A stretch of 64,000 nt of DNA from Sphingomonas sp. Its GTDB lineage: Bacteria; Pseudomonadota; Alphaproteobacteria; Sphingomonadales; Sphingomonadaceae. The DNA is taken from the NCBI GenBank assembly GCA_017849555.1, contig JAFIGU010000055.1:62001-126000 (forward strand). The letters are read 5' to 3'. The notes below the pieces were generated by a model. It was given only the letters and a program-made list of their open reading frames with translations, had not been told where the DNA came from and searched no databases. Shown piece by piece: positions 17,968-26,746 of this stretch. Position numbers and translations under genes: made by a program. How positions within the stretch are numbered: position 1 is the stretch's first letter; every line of letters begins with the position of its first letter.

Positions 17968-20739
17968 TTACCGCGCCGCCGCGGCCGCCGGGCCGTAGAG
18001 GATGCCGTTGAACAGCAGTTTGAACGTCGCATAGGGTTGCGCGCGCTGCGTCACCTCGGTGCCGAGCGCGAACAATTTGCCGCGGCCGAGATCGGCGTCG
18101 GCGATCGCCACCGTGCCCCTGAGCTTGTCCTGCCCCACCGCCCAGCCGCTCCTGAGCGGCGTCGCCGAATCGAACCACGCCACCGATGTCGCGCCGTCGC
18201 CGAGCGTGAAGGGCTGGTTCTGGTCGAAGAACATGTCGACCGTCGGGGTCATGCCGAAGGCGAGCGGCTTGGTGGGATCGACCTTCGCCGCGACCAGCGA
18301 GCCGGGAATGTAGAAATCGCGATGGTCGAGCGCCGCGAGCGATCCGTCGGGCTTGCGGTTGACCAGCGCCGGCCGGATCGCGGGCGAGAGCAGCGAGGCG
18401 AGATAATTGGCCCCGCCCACCGTGATCACCGTCCCGCCCGCCTGGACGAAGGCGGTGAGCAGCGGCGCGGTGGCATTCGCGCTCACCTTGCCCAGCCAGC
18501 CGCGATAATCGGCGGGGATATCCTCCGGGCTGGGCTGCTTGCTGGCATATCCCGTCTTGAACGCGCCGCCGCGCGGGCCGGTGACGGTGCCGTCGGCGAA
18601 CACCAGCACGTCGAACTTCGCGTTGAGGTCGCCCGCGTCGAGCTCCTTGGGATAGACGACGCTGAACGGGAACTCATATTGTTCGAGCAGCCAGCGGGTC
18701 CACCCGGCCGGGATCACCCCGCCATAATTGTCGACCAGCCCGAGGCGCACCGGTTTCAACGCGATCGTCTTGCCCGCGGGCGCCTTGGCCATGCGATAGG
18801 CGTCGATGCCGAGCGGCGCGGATTCGGCGATGATCTTAGCCGCTTCGGACGAGGCCGGGATCCAGATCGCGCCGGGGGCGAAATCCCTGGCGCCGACCCG
18901 GGTCGCATCCGCCAGCCACGTCACCTTCACCCCGGCCTTGAGCAACCGGTTGGTGAGGATGAAGCTGTTGTTGGTCTCATGCCCGACGATCCAGCCCGCG
19001 CCGCCGGTGCCGATCTGCTTGCCCGCCGGCGCCTTGAGCAGATCGGCGGTGACGCGCTCGAACGGGCCGTCGAAGCCGTCGAGTATGCGATCGAACTGCA
19101 CCCCCATCTGCCACGCCAGCGTATAGCCGGTGATGTCATAGGGCGCCTTGGGCGGCCCGCCGGGATATTCGGCGTCGTGCGGGTGATCCTGCGGCTCGAA
19201 CATGTCGAGGACGTGCGGGCGATAGGCCTGCGCGGTCTTCACGACATAGGAGCCCGCCGGATAGCTCTTGCCCCCGGCGGTGAAGGCCTTGGTGGCACGC
19301 TCGATATCGACGCCGTTCTTGAGCAGCGCATTGAGGAACGCGATCGTCGTCGGCACGTCGCGCTGATCGGGGGTGAGGATATAGCCGCGCGGATCGCGCT
19401 TCGCCGGATCGTTGAGCACCGTCTTGTACAGCCCGGCATCGACCGCCGGGGGACCGCGGAAATATTCCTCAACTTCCTGCGTCTTGCCTGCGGCGGCGGC
19501 CTTGACCGCGTCGACATCCTTGGGGGTGATCGTCCAGCTGTCGCGATTGCCGCGCGCGATCGCCGACGCGCCCATCCGCCAGATGTTCATCAGCAGCCGC
19601 TCGCGGTTGCGCGAGGCGTAATCGAGCACCGCGCGATCGAGCGAATATTGATATTCGAGGCTGTCTTTCAAATGCCATTCGCGCGGGCCGATCGGCAGCG
19701 GCTCGTCGTTGCGCGCGAGCTGGGTATCGGGAACGAGCGGGATCTTCTCGGGCGTCGGGCCGCCGATGATCTCGGTCAGCAAGCCGATCGAATTGTGGAA
19801 ATAGGCGACCGAGCGCTCCATCCCGTTATGCCAGGTGGAATAAGGCGCCGCGCTGCGCATCCCCGATCCCGGTTTTTCCTCCGACACCAGCCGGCTGTGC
19901 ATCGCCGCGCCCAGCTCCTGCAGCTCGGTCATCACGATCGGCGAATAATTATAGTTGAACGGATCGCGGAACGGGGGGACGAACACCACCATCCCCGCCG
20001 GCCCGGTCTGATGCTGGTTGAAGATGATCTGCGGAAACCATTCGCGGAACAGCATGCGGTTGACGTTCACCGTCTCGGGCATCTGCGCCATGAAGCTGTC
20101 GCGGTTGTTATCGTGGCCGACGTACTTCTGGTACAGCCGCGGGATGCTCCTGAACTCGCGCTTCTTGGGGTCGGCATTGCGCATATACCAATCGGCGACG
20201 AGCTGGAGCCCGTCGGGATTGTCGTGGCCGAACAGCACGATCGTATCGTCGAGCAGCCGCTTGGTCTCCGCGTCCTCGGCGGTGAGCAGGCGATAGAGGA
20301 CGTGGATCTGGCTCTGCGTCGTCACCGTCTCGGTGGCGTGGAGCCCGGCGTCGATCCACACCACCGCGCGGCCCTCGGCGGCGAGCGCCTTGGCCTGCGC
20401 CTCGCTCACCCCCTCGGCCTTGGCGAGCTTGCGCGCGATCTCGCGATAATGATCGAGCTTGGCGAGATTGGCGGGGGAGGAGACGATCGCCACCCACATC
20501 GTGCGCCCCTCGGCCGATTTGCCGATGTCGATCAGCTTCATGCGATCGGATTTGGCGGCGAGCGCCTTCAGATATTTCTCATAGGCGTCGTAATTGGCGA
20601 GATAATAGTCGCTGCCCGGCTCGGTCGGGAACGCCTCGGCGGGGGAGGGGAGCGCGCCGGCCTTGGGGGTGATCGGCTCGGCGAACGCCGGGCTCGCCAG
20701 CGCAAGCAACGCCGCGCCGATCAGGTAATTGGTCTTCAT
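17968..20739 (-). CDS. Secreted M14-family zinc carboxypeptidase-like protein
   Basis: A 923-residue exported protein. Signal peptide MKTNYLIGAALLALASPAFA starts at the ATG at 20739; the frame is open further upstream, but this start fits the signal. The peptidase M14 domain lies at about residues 50-380. It has the zinc pair IDAGLHATETVTTQSQIH (HxxE) and a third ligand region IIFNQHQTGPAGM, with ARG/ASN residues in GHDNNRDSF. A long C-terminal part (about 400-923) resembles the glutamine-amidotransferase-like tail found in large bacterial M14 proteins. Likely role: periplasmic or extracellular peptide hydrolysis. Confidence 0.87.
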   Translation of the reverse strand: MKTNYLIGAALLALASPAFAEPITPKAGALPSPAEAFPTEPGSDYYLANYDAYEKYLKALAAKSDRMKLIDIGKSAEGRTMWVAIVSSPANLAKLDHYREIARKLAKAEGVSEAQAKALAAEGRAVVWIDAGLHATETVTTQSQIHVLYRLLTAEDAETKRLLDDTIVLFGHDNPDGLQLVADWYMRNADPKKREFRSIPRLYQKYVGHDNNRDSFMAQMPETVNVNRMLFREWFPQIIFNQHQTGPAGMVVFVPPFRDPFNYNYSPIVMTELQELGAAMHSRLVSEEKPGSGMRSAAPYSTWHNGMERSVAYFHNSIGLLTEIIGGPTPEKIPLVPDTQLARNDEPLPIGPREWHLKDSLEYQYSLDRAVLDYASRNRERLLMNIWRMGASAIARGNRDSWTITPKDVDAVKAAAAGKTQEVEEYFRGPPAVDAGLYKTVLNDPAKRDPRGYILTPDQRDVPTTIAFLNALLKNGVDIERATKAFTAGGKSYPAGSYVVKTAQAYRPHVLDMFEPQDHPHDAEYPGGPPKAPYDITGYTLAWQMGVQFDRILDGFDGPFERVTADLLKAPAGKQIGTGGAGWIVGHETNNSFILTNRLLKAGVKVTWLADATRVGARDFAPGAIWIPASSEAAKIIAESAPLGIDAYRMAKAPAGKTIALKPVRLGLVDNYGGVIPAGWTRWLLEQYEFPFSVVYPKELDAGDLNAKFDVLVFADGTVTGPRGGAFKTGYASKQPSPEDIPADYRGWLGKVSANATAPLLTAFVQAGGTVITVGGANYLASLLSPAIRPALVNRKPDGSLAALDHRDFYIPGSLVAAKVDPTKPLAFGMTPTVDMFFDQNQPFTLGDGATSVAWFDSATPLRSGWAVGQDKLRGTVAIADADLGRGKLFALGTEVTQRAQPYATFKLLFNGILYGPAAAAAR

Positions 20740-20840
20740 GAGAGGCCCCCGTCCTTTGTCGCTTTCGACAAGGATAGACGGAGCGAAGCGAAAAGGCCGC
20801 ACCTGATGCGGCAAAAAATTTCAAAATTCCCACGCTCAAT

Positions 20841-20924
20841 CGTCATGCCGGGCTCGATCCGGCATCCAGAGCCAAGAACGTTATCGCCCGTTGCTCTGGA
20901 TGCCGGATCAAGTCCGGCATGACG
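20841..20924. repeat. Long palindrome, CGTCATGCCGG family
   Basis: Arms CGTCATGCCGG and CCGGCATGACG flank an inner inverted repeat (GGCATCCAGAGC and GCTCTGGATGCC). It lies between the divergent peptidase and DUF4126 genes. Confidence 0.8.
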
Positions 20925-20987
20925 GAGGAGGCTTACGCAGGAATTTCAACGCGTGCGTGCGCGGCCATTCGGTGGCACACTCGCGCG

Positions 20988-21572
20988 ATGACGGCGGCGG
21001 GAATCCTCGGGCTGGCAGCCAGCGTCAGCCTGTTGAGCGGGTGGCGGCTCTATGTCTGCGTGTTCGTCACCGGGCTGGCGATGCATTTCGGCTGGGTGGC
21101 GATGCCGGCGCATCTCCACGCGCTCGACATACTCGCCAATCCCTGGGTGATCGCGGTCGCCGGGGTCGGCGCGCTGGCAGAATTCTTCGCCGACAAGGTA
21201 ATGTGGGTCGATAGCGTGTGGGACAGCATCCACACGTTGATCCGCCCGGTCGGCGGGGCGCTCCTCGCGCTGGCGATCGTCGATCCGGCCGATCCGAAAT
21301 GGCAGGTGATCGCGCTGCTGCTCGGCGGCGGGGCGGCGCTGCTCACCCACGGCGCCAAGGCGGGGACGCGCGCGATCGCCAATGTCAGCCCCGAGCCGGC
21401 GTCGAACATCGCGCTGTCGACCGGGGGCGATATCGTCACCACGGGGCTGCTGCTCACCGCTTTTGCGAGCCCGTGGCTGGCGGTGGCGGTGGCGATCCTC
21501 GTGCTTGCGGTGGCGGTGGCGGCGCTGGTGTTGTTGCGGCGGCTGTATCGCCGATTGCGGGCGCGTTCATAG
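20988..21572 (+). CDS. DUF4126-family membrane protein
   Basis: A 194-residue hydrophobic protein starting at the ATG at 20988 (MTAAGILGLAASVSLLSGWR). The frame is open upstream through the palindrome, but that stretch is not protein-like. LYVCVFVTGLAMHFGW, VAGVGALAEFFADKVMWVDS, ALLTHGAKAGTRAIANVSPEP and a final helix followed by an arginine-rich tail match the DUF4126 family. The function is unknown. It stands alone between two palindromic repeats. Confidence 0.82.
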   Translation: MTAAGILGLAASVSLLSGWRLYVCVFVTGLAMHFGWVAMPAHLHALDILANPWVIAVAGVGALAEFFADKVMWVDSVWDSIHTLIRPVGGALLALAIVDPADPKWQVIALLLGGGAALLTHGAKAGTRAIANVSPEPASNIALSTGGDIVTTGLLLTAFASPWLAVAVAILVLAVAVAALVLLRRLYRRLRARS

Positions 21573-21580
21573 CCAACCCC

Positions 21581-21663
21581 CGTTCGCCCTGAGCTTGTCG
21601 AAGGGCTGTCTATCTCTCGCGGAAGATAAAGTGCAGGGCTTCGACAAGATCAGCCCGAACCGG
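21581..21663. repeat. Dispersed palindrome, TTCGACAAGCTCAG family, copy 2
   Basis: Arms CGTTCGCCCTGAGCTTGTCG and CTTCGACAAGATCAGCCCGA surround a small inner stem (TATCTCTCGCGGAAGATA). It separates the convergent DUF4126 and dehydratase genes. Confidence 0.85.
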
Positions 21664-21695
21664 GAGAGGGAAGCGCGTTCAAGCGCAGTAGCGCG

Positions 21696-22547
21696 CTAGG
21701 CCCGCGCGGTCGCGCTCATCACCTGCCGCCCGTCGGCGGCGAAGGCACCCAGCTCGATCGCTTCGCCCTCGGTGCGCAGCGCAAGATGCAACGGCTCGCC
21801 CGCCACAGCCGGCGATACTCCACGGAAGGCGAAGGTCCTGAGCCGGTTGTCGCCCAGTTCGCGCCGCGCCAGATCGAGCAGCAGCGAGGCGGTCAGCGGG
21901 CCGTGGACCACCAGCCCGCGATAGCCCTCCGCGCCGGTGGCATAGGGCAGATCGTAATGGATGCGGTGGCTGTTGAAGGTGAGCGCCGAATAGCGGAACA
22001 ACAGCGGCGCATCGGGAACGATCGTACGCACCGCATCCCAGCCGCCGGCGTCGAACGTCCCCGCACCGAGCGGCGGCGGGGTGGGCGGGGCGCCCGGCGG
22101 GGCGGCGTCGCGATAAACGATCGACTGCACCTCGCGTAGCGCAAGTTCTCCGTCGCCGAGCGTGTCATGCGCGACATCGACGAACACCAATTGCCCGGAC
22201 GCGCCCGTTTTCGCGGTCACCGAGACGATGCGCGAGCGGCGCTCGATCACCTCGCCGGCGTGGAGTGCACGGACGAAATCGACCTTGCTCGACGCCCACA
22301 TCCGGCGCGGCAACGGCACCGGGGGCATGAAGCTCGCCGGGCTGTCGTCGCGGCGCGGGTGGCCGTCCTCGCCCAGCGCAGCGGTCGGCGCATCGGGGAG
22401 GCACAGGCACCAATGGAGGCCCTGCGGCACCGCGCCGTCGTCGGGTACGGTGCAATCGAGCGAGGCGCACCAGCGCGTCAGCAGCCCCGCGTCGATCCGG
22501 TCGCGACGGACTTCCTCGCGCCCGACCCAGCGGCTCCAGTCGCTCAT
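21696..22547 (-). CDS. MaoC/FAS1-like dehydratase, mesaconyl-C4-CoA hydratase type
   Basis: A 283-residue double-hotdog protein. The N-terminal half carries a FAS1-like dehydratase domain (ASFMPPVPLPRRMWASSKVD). The C-terminal half has RYSALTFNSHRIHYDLPYAT and GYRGLVVHGPLTASLLLDL, where the NSHRIHYD histidine and aspartate region is catalytic in HTD2/mesaconyl-CoA hydratase proteins. It overlaps the CoA-transferase gene by 4 bases, so the two enzymes probably act on the same CoA ester. Predicted reaction: reversible hydration of a C5 (mesaconyl- or methylfumaryl-like) CoA thioester. Substrate identity is inference. Confidence 0.8.
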   Translation of the reverse strand: MSDWSRWVGREEVRRDRIDAGLLTRWCASLDCTVPDDGAVPQGLHWCLCLPDAPTAALGEDGHPRRDDSPASFMPPVPLPRRMWASSKVDFVRALHAGEVIERRSRIVSVTAKTGASGQLVFVDVAHDTLGDGELALREVQSIVYRDAAPPGAPPTPPPLGAGTFDAGGWDAVRTIVPDAPLLFRYSALTFNSHRIHYDLPYATGAEGYRGLVVHGPLTASLLLDLARRELGDNRLRTFAFRGVSPAVAGEPLHLALRTEGEAIELGAFAADGRQVMSATARA

Positions 22548-23743
22548 TGGCCGCGCCCCACGATGCCGGCGTCGATCAGCCGCGCGATCTCGCCCGACGA
22601 CAGCTTGAGCCGTTCGGTCAACACTTCCTCGCTATGCGCGCCGTTGCGCGGGGCGGGGCGCGGGGGCTGGCGTTCGAGCTGCGGCATCGTGGCGAACGCG
22701 CCGGCGGCGGGATAATCGAACCCGCTGGGGTTGGCGGCGCGCCCGAAGATCGGATTGTCCGCCACCAGCGCCGGATCGCGCACCGCGTCGGACATTGCGC
22801 GATACGCCGAATGGACGATCCCGCCCGCGTCGAATGCGGCGGCGAGATCGGCGTGGCGGCGCGCGCCGATCGCCTGCTCGAACAACGGGAACAGCGCATC
22901 GCGATGCGTGAAGCGCAGCCCGTCATCGGTGGCGAACGATACGCCACGCTGCGCCTCCAGCGCCGCCACCGCCGCGCCGAGATCGAGCGCGGCCAGCAGA
23001 TTGGCCCATTGCCGCGGGGTCACCACGACGATCATCGTCCGCACCCCGTCGGCGGTGACGAAATCGCGCCCGAACAGGCCGTAGACCGTGTTGCCGAGCC
23101 TCGGCCGGTCGTGCCCCTCGTAGAGCACCTCGGCGAGGCTGCCGAGATTGGCGACGGTGCCGATCGCGACGTCGGAGAGCGGGATGCGCACCTCGCTTCC
23201 GGCGCCGGTCTCCCCGCGCCGACGCAGCGCGGCGAGCAGCGCAAAGGCGGCATAAGCGCCGCTCAACAGATCCCAGCCGGGGAGCACGTGGTTGACCGGC
23301 GCCGGCCCCTCGCCGGTCAGCATCGGATAGCCGACCGCATTGTTGACGGTATAATCGAGCGCGGGCGATCCGTCGGCCCAGCCCATCACCCGCACGGTGA
23401 TGAGATCGGCGCAGCCCGCGGCGAGCACGTCATGCGCCATGAAGCCCTTGACCGGGAAATTGGTGATGAGCTGCCCGGTCGCGCGTACCAGCGCCTGCAA
23501 CAGTTCGCGCCCCTGGGGCCGCGCGAGATCGAGCGCGACCGATTTCTTCGCGCGGTTGAGGTTCTCCCAATAGAGCGAATCGTTTGCCGCGGTCACCGGC
23601 CAGCGGCGGAAATCGGGGCCGCCGCCGATCTGGTCGACACGGATCACCTCGGCGCCGAGTTGCGCGCAATAGAGGCCGGCGGTGGGCGAGGCGACGAACG
23701 ACGATGCCTCGATCACCGAAAGGTCGCCCAGCAGGTTATACAT
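22544..23743 (-). CDS. CaiB/BaiF family (class III) CoA-transferase
   Basis: A 399-residue CoA-transferase that moves CoA between acyl groups by way of an enzyme-bound aspartyl-CoA. YNLLGDLSVIEASSFVASPT, followed by CAQLGAEVIRVDQIGGG and LNRAKKSVALDLARPQGREL, is the family N-terminal pattern. GWDLLSGAYAAFALLAAL carries the candidate catalytic aspartate. The ATG at 23743 is preceded by AAAGGA; a TTG at 23770 overlapping the upstream TGA is an alternative. It lies 23 bp after the acyl-CoA dehydrogenase gene and overlaps the hydratase gene, forming a three-gene operon. Confidence 0.87.
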   Translation of the reverse strand: MYNLLGDLSVIEASSFVASPTAGLYCAQLGAEVIRVDQIGGGPDFRRWPVTAANDSLYWENLNRAKKSVALDLARPQGRELLQALVRATGQLITNFPVKGFMAHDVLAAGCADLITVRVMGWADGSPALDYTVNNAVGYPMLTGEGPAPVNHVLPGWDLLSGAYAAFALLAALRRRGETGAGSEVRIPLSDVAIGTVANLGSLAEVLYEGHDRPRLGNTVYGLFGRDFVTADGVRTMIVVVTPRQWANLLAALDLGAAVAALEAQRGVSFATDDGLRFTHRDALFPLFEQAIGARRHADLAAAFDAGGIVHSAYRAMSDAVRDPALVADNPIFGRAANPSGFDYPAAGAFATMPQLERQPPRPAPRNGAHSEEVLTERLKLSSGEIARLIDAGIVGRGQ

Positions 23744-23766
23744 GGCCGCGTCCTTTGCCGGCTGGC

Positions 23767-24942
23767 TCAAGCAAAGGCATTGAATTCGCGCAGCATGTGT
23801 TTGGCGATCTGGAGCTGGAGGATCTGCGTCGTCCCCTCGTAGATGCGATAGATGCGCGCATCGCGGAAGAAGCGCTCGGCGTCATATTCGGCGAGATAGC
23901 CCGCCCCGCCGTAGACCTGCACCACGCGATCGACCACACGGCCGCACATCTCCGAGGCGAACACCTTGAACGCCGCCGCCTTGCGCAGGACATTCTCCCC
24001 CGCATCGGCGCGGCGGGTGACGTCGGCCATCATCGTTTCGGCGGCGTAGATCTCGATCTCGCTGTCGGCGAGCATCTGCTGGATTAGCTGGAAATTGGCG
24101 ATCGGCTCGCCGAACGCCTTGCGCTCGGTGGCGTAGCGGATCGCGCTATCGAGCGCGCGCCGGGCATAAGCGGTGGCCGCCGCGCCGACCGACATGCGGC
24201 CGTTGTCGAGGCTCATCATCGCATAGACGAAGCCCTTGCCCAATTCGCCGCCGAGCAGCGCGCTCTCGCCGACATGGACGTCTTCCATGATGATATCGGC
24301 GATATGGCTGCCGGACTGGCCCATCTTCTTGTCCGACTTGCCGATCGACACGCCGGGAGCGTCCATCGGCACGATGAAGGCGGAGACATGCGCATTCTTG
24401 GGCAGATTCTCCTTCGAGGTCCGCGCCATGATCAGCCCGACCTTGGCGAAGGGCGAATTGGTGATGTAGCGCTTGGTGCCGTTGAGCACCCAGCCGTTGT
24501 CGGTCCGGGTGGCGGTCGTCTGCAGCCCGGCCGAATCCGAACCCGATCCCGGCTCGGTCAGCCCGAAACAGGCGATCTCGCCGCCCGCGACGCGCGGCAA
24601 CCATTCGGCCTTTTGCGCGTCGGTGCCGCCATTCTTGAGCGCGGAGCAGAACATTCCGATGTTGATCGAGATGATCGAGCGGAACGCCGGCATCGCATAG
24701 CTCAGCGCGTGGATCGTCCGCACATATTGCGTGACGTTCATCCCCGCCCCGCCATAACCCTCCGGCATGGTGAGGCCGAACAGCCCCATGTCGCGCAGCT
24801 CGGCGAGGATATCGTCGGGGATCCGGTCGCTCTCGATGATCGCGCGCTCGGCGGGGATCAGCCGCTCGCGCACATAGCGCTGGAGCTGGTCGATGAACTG
24901 CTCGAAGACATCGGCATCCATCCCCGGATTGACGTTGACCAT
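23767..24942 (-). CDS. Acyl-CoA dehydrogenase
   Basis: A 391-residue FAD enzyme that introduces a double bond alpha-beta to the CoA thioester. Typical motifs are MPEGYGGAGMNVTQYVR, CFGLTEPGSGSDSAGLQTTA (the FAD and substrate loop), GTKRYITNSPFA, YATERKAFGEPIANFQLIQ, and the C-terminal VYGGAGYLAEYDAERFFRDA, then IYEGTTQILQLQIAKHMLRE. The ATG at 24942 gives a normal N-terminus; a longer frame to 25065 would cross the putative IclR operator and is rejected. It is first in the operon with the CoA-transferase and hydratase. Confidence 0.93.
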   Translation of the reverse strand: MVNVNPGMDADVFEQFIDQLQRYVRERLIPAERAIIESDRIPDDILAELRDMGLFGLTMPEGYGGAGMNVTQYVRTIHALSYAMPAFRSIISINIGMFCSALKNGGTDAQKAEWLPRVAGGEIACFGLTEPGSGSDSAGLQTTATRTDNGWVLNGTKRYITNSPFAKVGLIMARTSKENLPKNAHVSAFIVPMDAPGVSIGKSDKKMGQSGSHIADIIMEDVHVGESALLGGELGKGFVYAMMSLDNGRMSVGAAATAYARRALDSAIRYATERKAFGEPIANFQLIQQMLADSEIEIYAAETMMADVTRRADAGENVLRKAAAFKVFASEMCGRVVDRVVQVYGGAGYLAEYDAERFFRDARIYRIYEGTTQILQLQIAKHMLREFNAFA

Positions 24943-25057
24943 CTGAAGCTCCTCACCCGGATCATAGCATGCGCCGACACCTTGCCCGCGTGCGCGGAGG
25001 GGATTGGCTTTCCTGTCCGATACAATCGATCGGACGATAGCCGTTTCGCGGCGAATA

Positions 25058-25091
25058 TTCAACATTGAGAATTGAATTTCACAATGCTGAA
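25058..25091. promoter_or_regulatory. Candidate IclR operator between divergent genes
   Basis: Inverted repeat TTCAACATTG (25058-25067) and CAATGCTGAA (25082-25091), with one mismatch and a 14-base spacer. It is AT-rich and lies 16 bp before the regulator's start codon, in the gap shared with the acyl-CoA dehydrogenase operon. Function is inferred from position and symmetry. Confidence 0.5.
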
Positions 25092-25106
25092 AACTATACC
25101 TGTCGT

Positions 25107-25838
25107 ATGACAGGACCGGTTCGATCCGTTTCTCAGGCGCTGGGGATTTTGCGGCTGCTCGCGGAAACCAGCCCGATGTCGCTGTCGGATATCGCGCGGG
25201 TGACGGGGTTGAGCCCGTCGAGTTGCCTCAATCTGCTCAAGACTTTGGTCGACGAGGGCGTGGTCGAGCGCGACGCGCGGACCAAATCCTACCGTCTCGC
25301 ACGCGCCTGGGCGGCGTCGGAGGCGTTGCGTGACGGCGCGGGGCAGGGGCTGGTCGATCGGGCGCAGCCGCTGATCACGCAATTCGCGCGGCGGCACGAT
25401 GCGGCGGTGGCGTTGTGGAAGGTGATCTCGCGCGAGCGGGTACGCGCGGTGTCGCGCGCGGAAAGCGATGCCGGGATGCGCGTCGCGATGGCCGACGGGC
25501 AGCGCCAGCCGCTCGGTGGCGGCGCGGTAGGGCGCGCGCTGGCGGCGGCGCAGCGGGTCGCGCCCGACGAACTGGCGCGGCGGTTCGAGCCGGTCCGCTG
25601 GCAGGCGCCCTTGTCGCTGGCGGATTATGCGGCGCAGGTCGAGACGGCGACGGCGCGCGGTTATGCGGTCGACGACGGTTTCGCCTTTCGCGGGATCTGC
25701 ACCGTGGCGGTCGCGATCGCGGGGGTGATGCCGGGCTTCTGCCTCTCCGCCTCGATGTTCGCGGGTCGCACGCCGGCGGAGGTGGCGGCGTTGGGCGAGG
25801 AATTGGTCGGCGTGCGTGACGCGTTGCTGCGCGGATAG
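25107..25838 (+). CDS. IclR-family transcriptional regulator
   Basis: A 243-residue DNA-binding protein. The N-terminal winged helix, residues 1-65, reads VRSVSQALGILRLLAETSPM then LSDIARVTGLSPSSCLNLLK. The C-terminal ligand-binding domain contains GRALAAAQRVAPDEL and the family signature region GYAVDDGFAFRGICTVAVAI. It is divergent from the acyl-CoA dehydrogenase/CoA-transferase/hydratase operon and upstream of the FAH, kynU and transporter genes, so it could control both sides. The ATG at 25107 puts the helix-turn-helix at the expected distance. Confidence 0.9.
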   Translation: MTGPVRSVSQALGILRLLAETSPMSLSDIARVTGLSPSSCLNLLKTLVDEGVVERDARTKSYRLARAWAASEALRDGAGQGLVDRAQPLITQFARRHDAAVALWKVISRERVRAVSRAESDAGMRVAMADGQRQPLGGGAVGRALAAAQRVAPDELARRFEPVRWQAPLSLADYAAQVETATARGYAVDDGFAFRGICTVAVAIAGVMPGFCLSASMFAGRTPAEVAALGEELVGVRDALLRG

Positions 25839-25857
25839 GGCACGACAGCCTCTCCAC

Positions 25858-25939
25858 GGTTCGGGCGGAGCTTGTCGAAGCCCTGCACTTTTCTTCCTCG
25901 GAAGAAGGGCAGCCCTTCGACAGGCGCAGCGCGAACGGG
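25858..25939. repeat. Dispersed palindrome, TTCGACAAGCTCAG family, copy 3
   Basis: GGTTCGGGCGGAGCTTGTCG and CAGGCGCAGCGCGAACGGG arms with an inner stem around TTCTTCCTCGGAAGAA. It lies between the IclR gene and the FAH gene. Confidence 0.8.
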
Positions 25940-26032
25940 AAAGTGCAGATTCCGAGCCTAACCCCGATCGAATTCGAGAGCGCCGGCTTTCGCCTCTTGC
26001 GCGGAATGCCGTTCATCCGTCAGGAGCGTGTC

Positions 26033-26746
26033 ATGGCCAATATCTTCGATCTTCCGCCTTTTCCCGCCGTCGCGATCGAGGGGAGCGCCGATCGCTTCCC
26101 GGTCGGCCGGATTTTCTGCGTCGGGCGCAATTATGCCGCCCACGCACGCGAAATGGGCAAGGACCCCGATCGCGAGCCCCCGTTCTTCTTCGCCAAATTC
26201 GCGCAGACGCTGGTGCCGGGCGGGGGGACGATCCCCTATCCGCCGGCGACCGGGGATTATCATTATGAGGCCGAACTGGTCGTCGCGATCGCAAGCGAGG
26301 GCGCGGCCGTGGCGGTCGAGGACGCGCTCGATCTCGTCTACGGCTATGCCGCCGGGCTCGATATGACGCGCCGCGATCTGCAGGCGGTGGCCAAGGATCT
26401 CGGCCGCCCGTGGGACAATGCGAAGAATTTTGCCTTCTCCGCGCCGATCGGCACGTTGCGCCCCGTGGCGAACGGCGGGCATGTCACCGCCGGCGCGATC
26501 ACGCTGACCCGGAACGGCGTCGAACGCCAACGCGGCGATATCGCCGACATGATCTGGGATACCGCGGAGGTGATCGCGCATCTCTCCCGGATCGAGCGGC
26601 TGCTGCCCGGCGATCTGATCTATACCGGCACCCCCGCGGGGGTCGGCGCGGCGGTGACCGGCGACCGGCTGGTCGTGGCGATCGACGGGCTTTCCCCGCT
26701 CGCGGTGGAGATCGGCCCGCGCGAGGAGCCTTTCGATGCGGCCTGA
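26033..26746 (+). CDS. Fumarylacetoacetate hydrolase family protein
   Basis: A 237-residue FAH-fold enzyme (FAHD1-like length). [16 protein letters not shown] at the N-terminus is followed by [15 protein letters not shown] and [12 protein letters not shown], which carries the metal-binding glutamates. Then come [16 protein letters not shown], the [10 protein letters not shown] loop and [13 protein letters not shown]. Family members hydrolyse or decarboxylate 2-keto acids such as acylpyruvates and maleylpyruvate. The start at 26033 ([10 protein letters not shown]) matches the fold boundary. It overlaps kynU by 11 bases, so it probably belongs to aromatic amino-acid breakdown. Confidence 0.88.
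   Translation: MANIFDLPPFPAVAIEGSADRFPVGRIFCVGRNYAAHAREMGKDPDREPPFFFAKFAQTLVPGGGTIPYPPATGDYHYEAELVVAIASEGAAVAVEDALDLVYGYAAGLDMTRRDLQAVAKDLGRPWDNAKNFAFSAPIGTLRPVANGGHVTAGAITLTRNGVERQRGDIADMIWDTAEVIAHLSRIERLLPGDLIYTGTPAGVGAAVTGDRLVVAIDGLSPLAVEIGPREEPFDAA

Noticed and set aside
17845..20922. A 1025-residue plus-strand open frame opposite the M14 peptidase
   Set aside because: Arginine/aspartate/histidine-rich translation without domains. It is a mirror of the minus-strand gene caused by high GC and codon bias.
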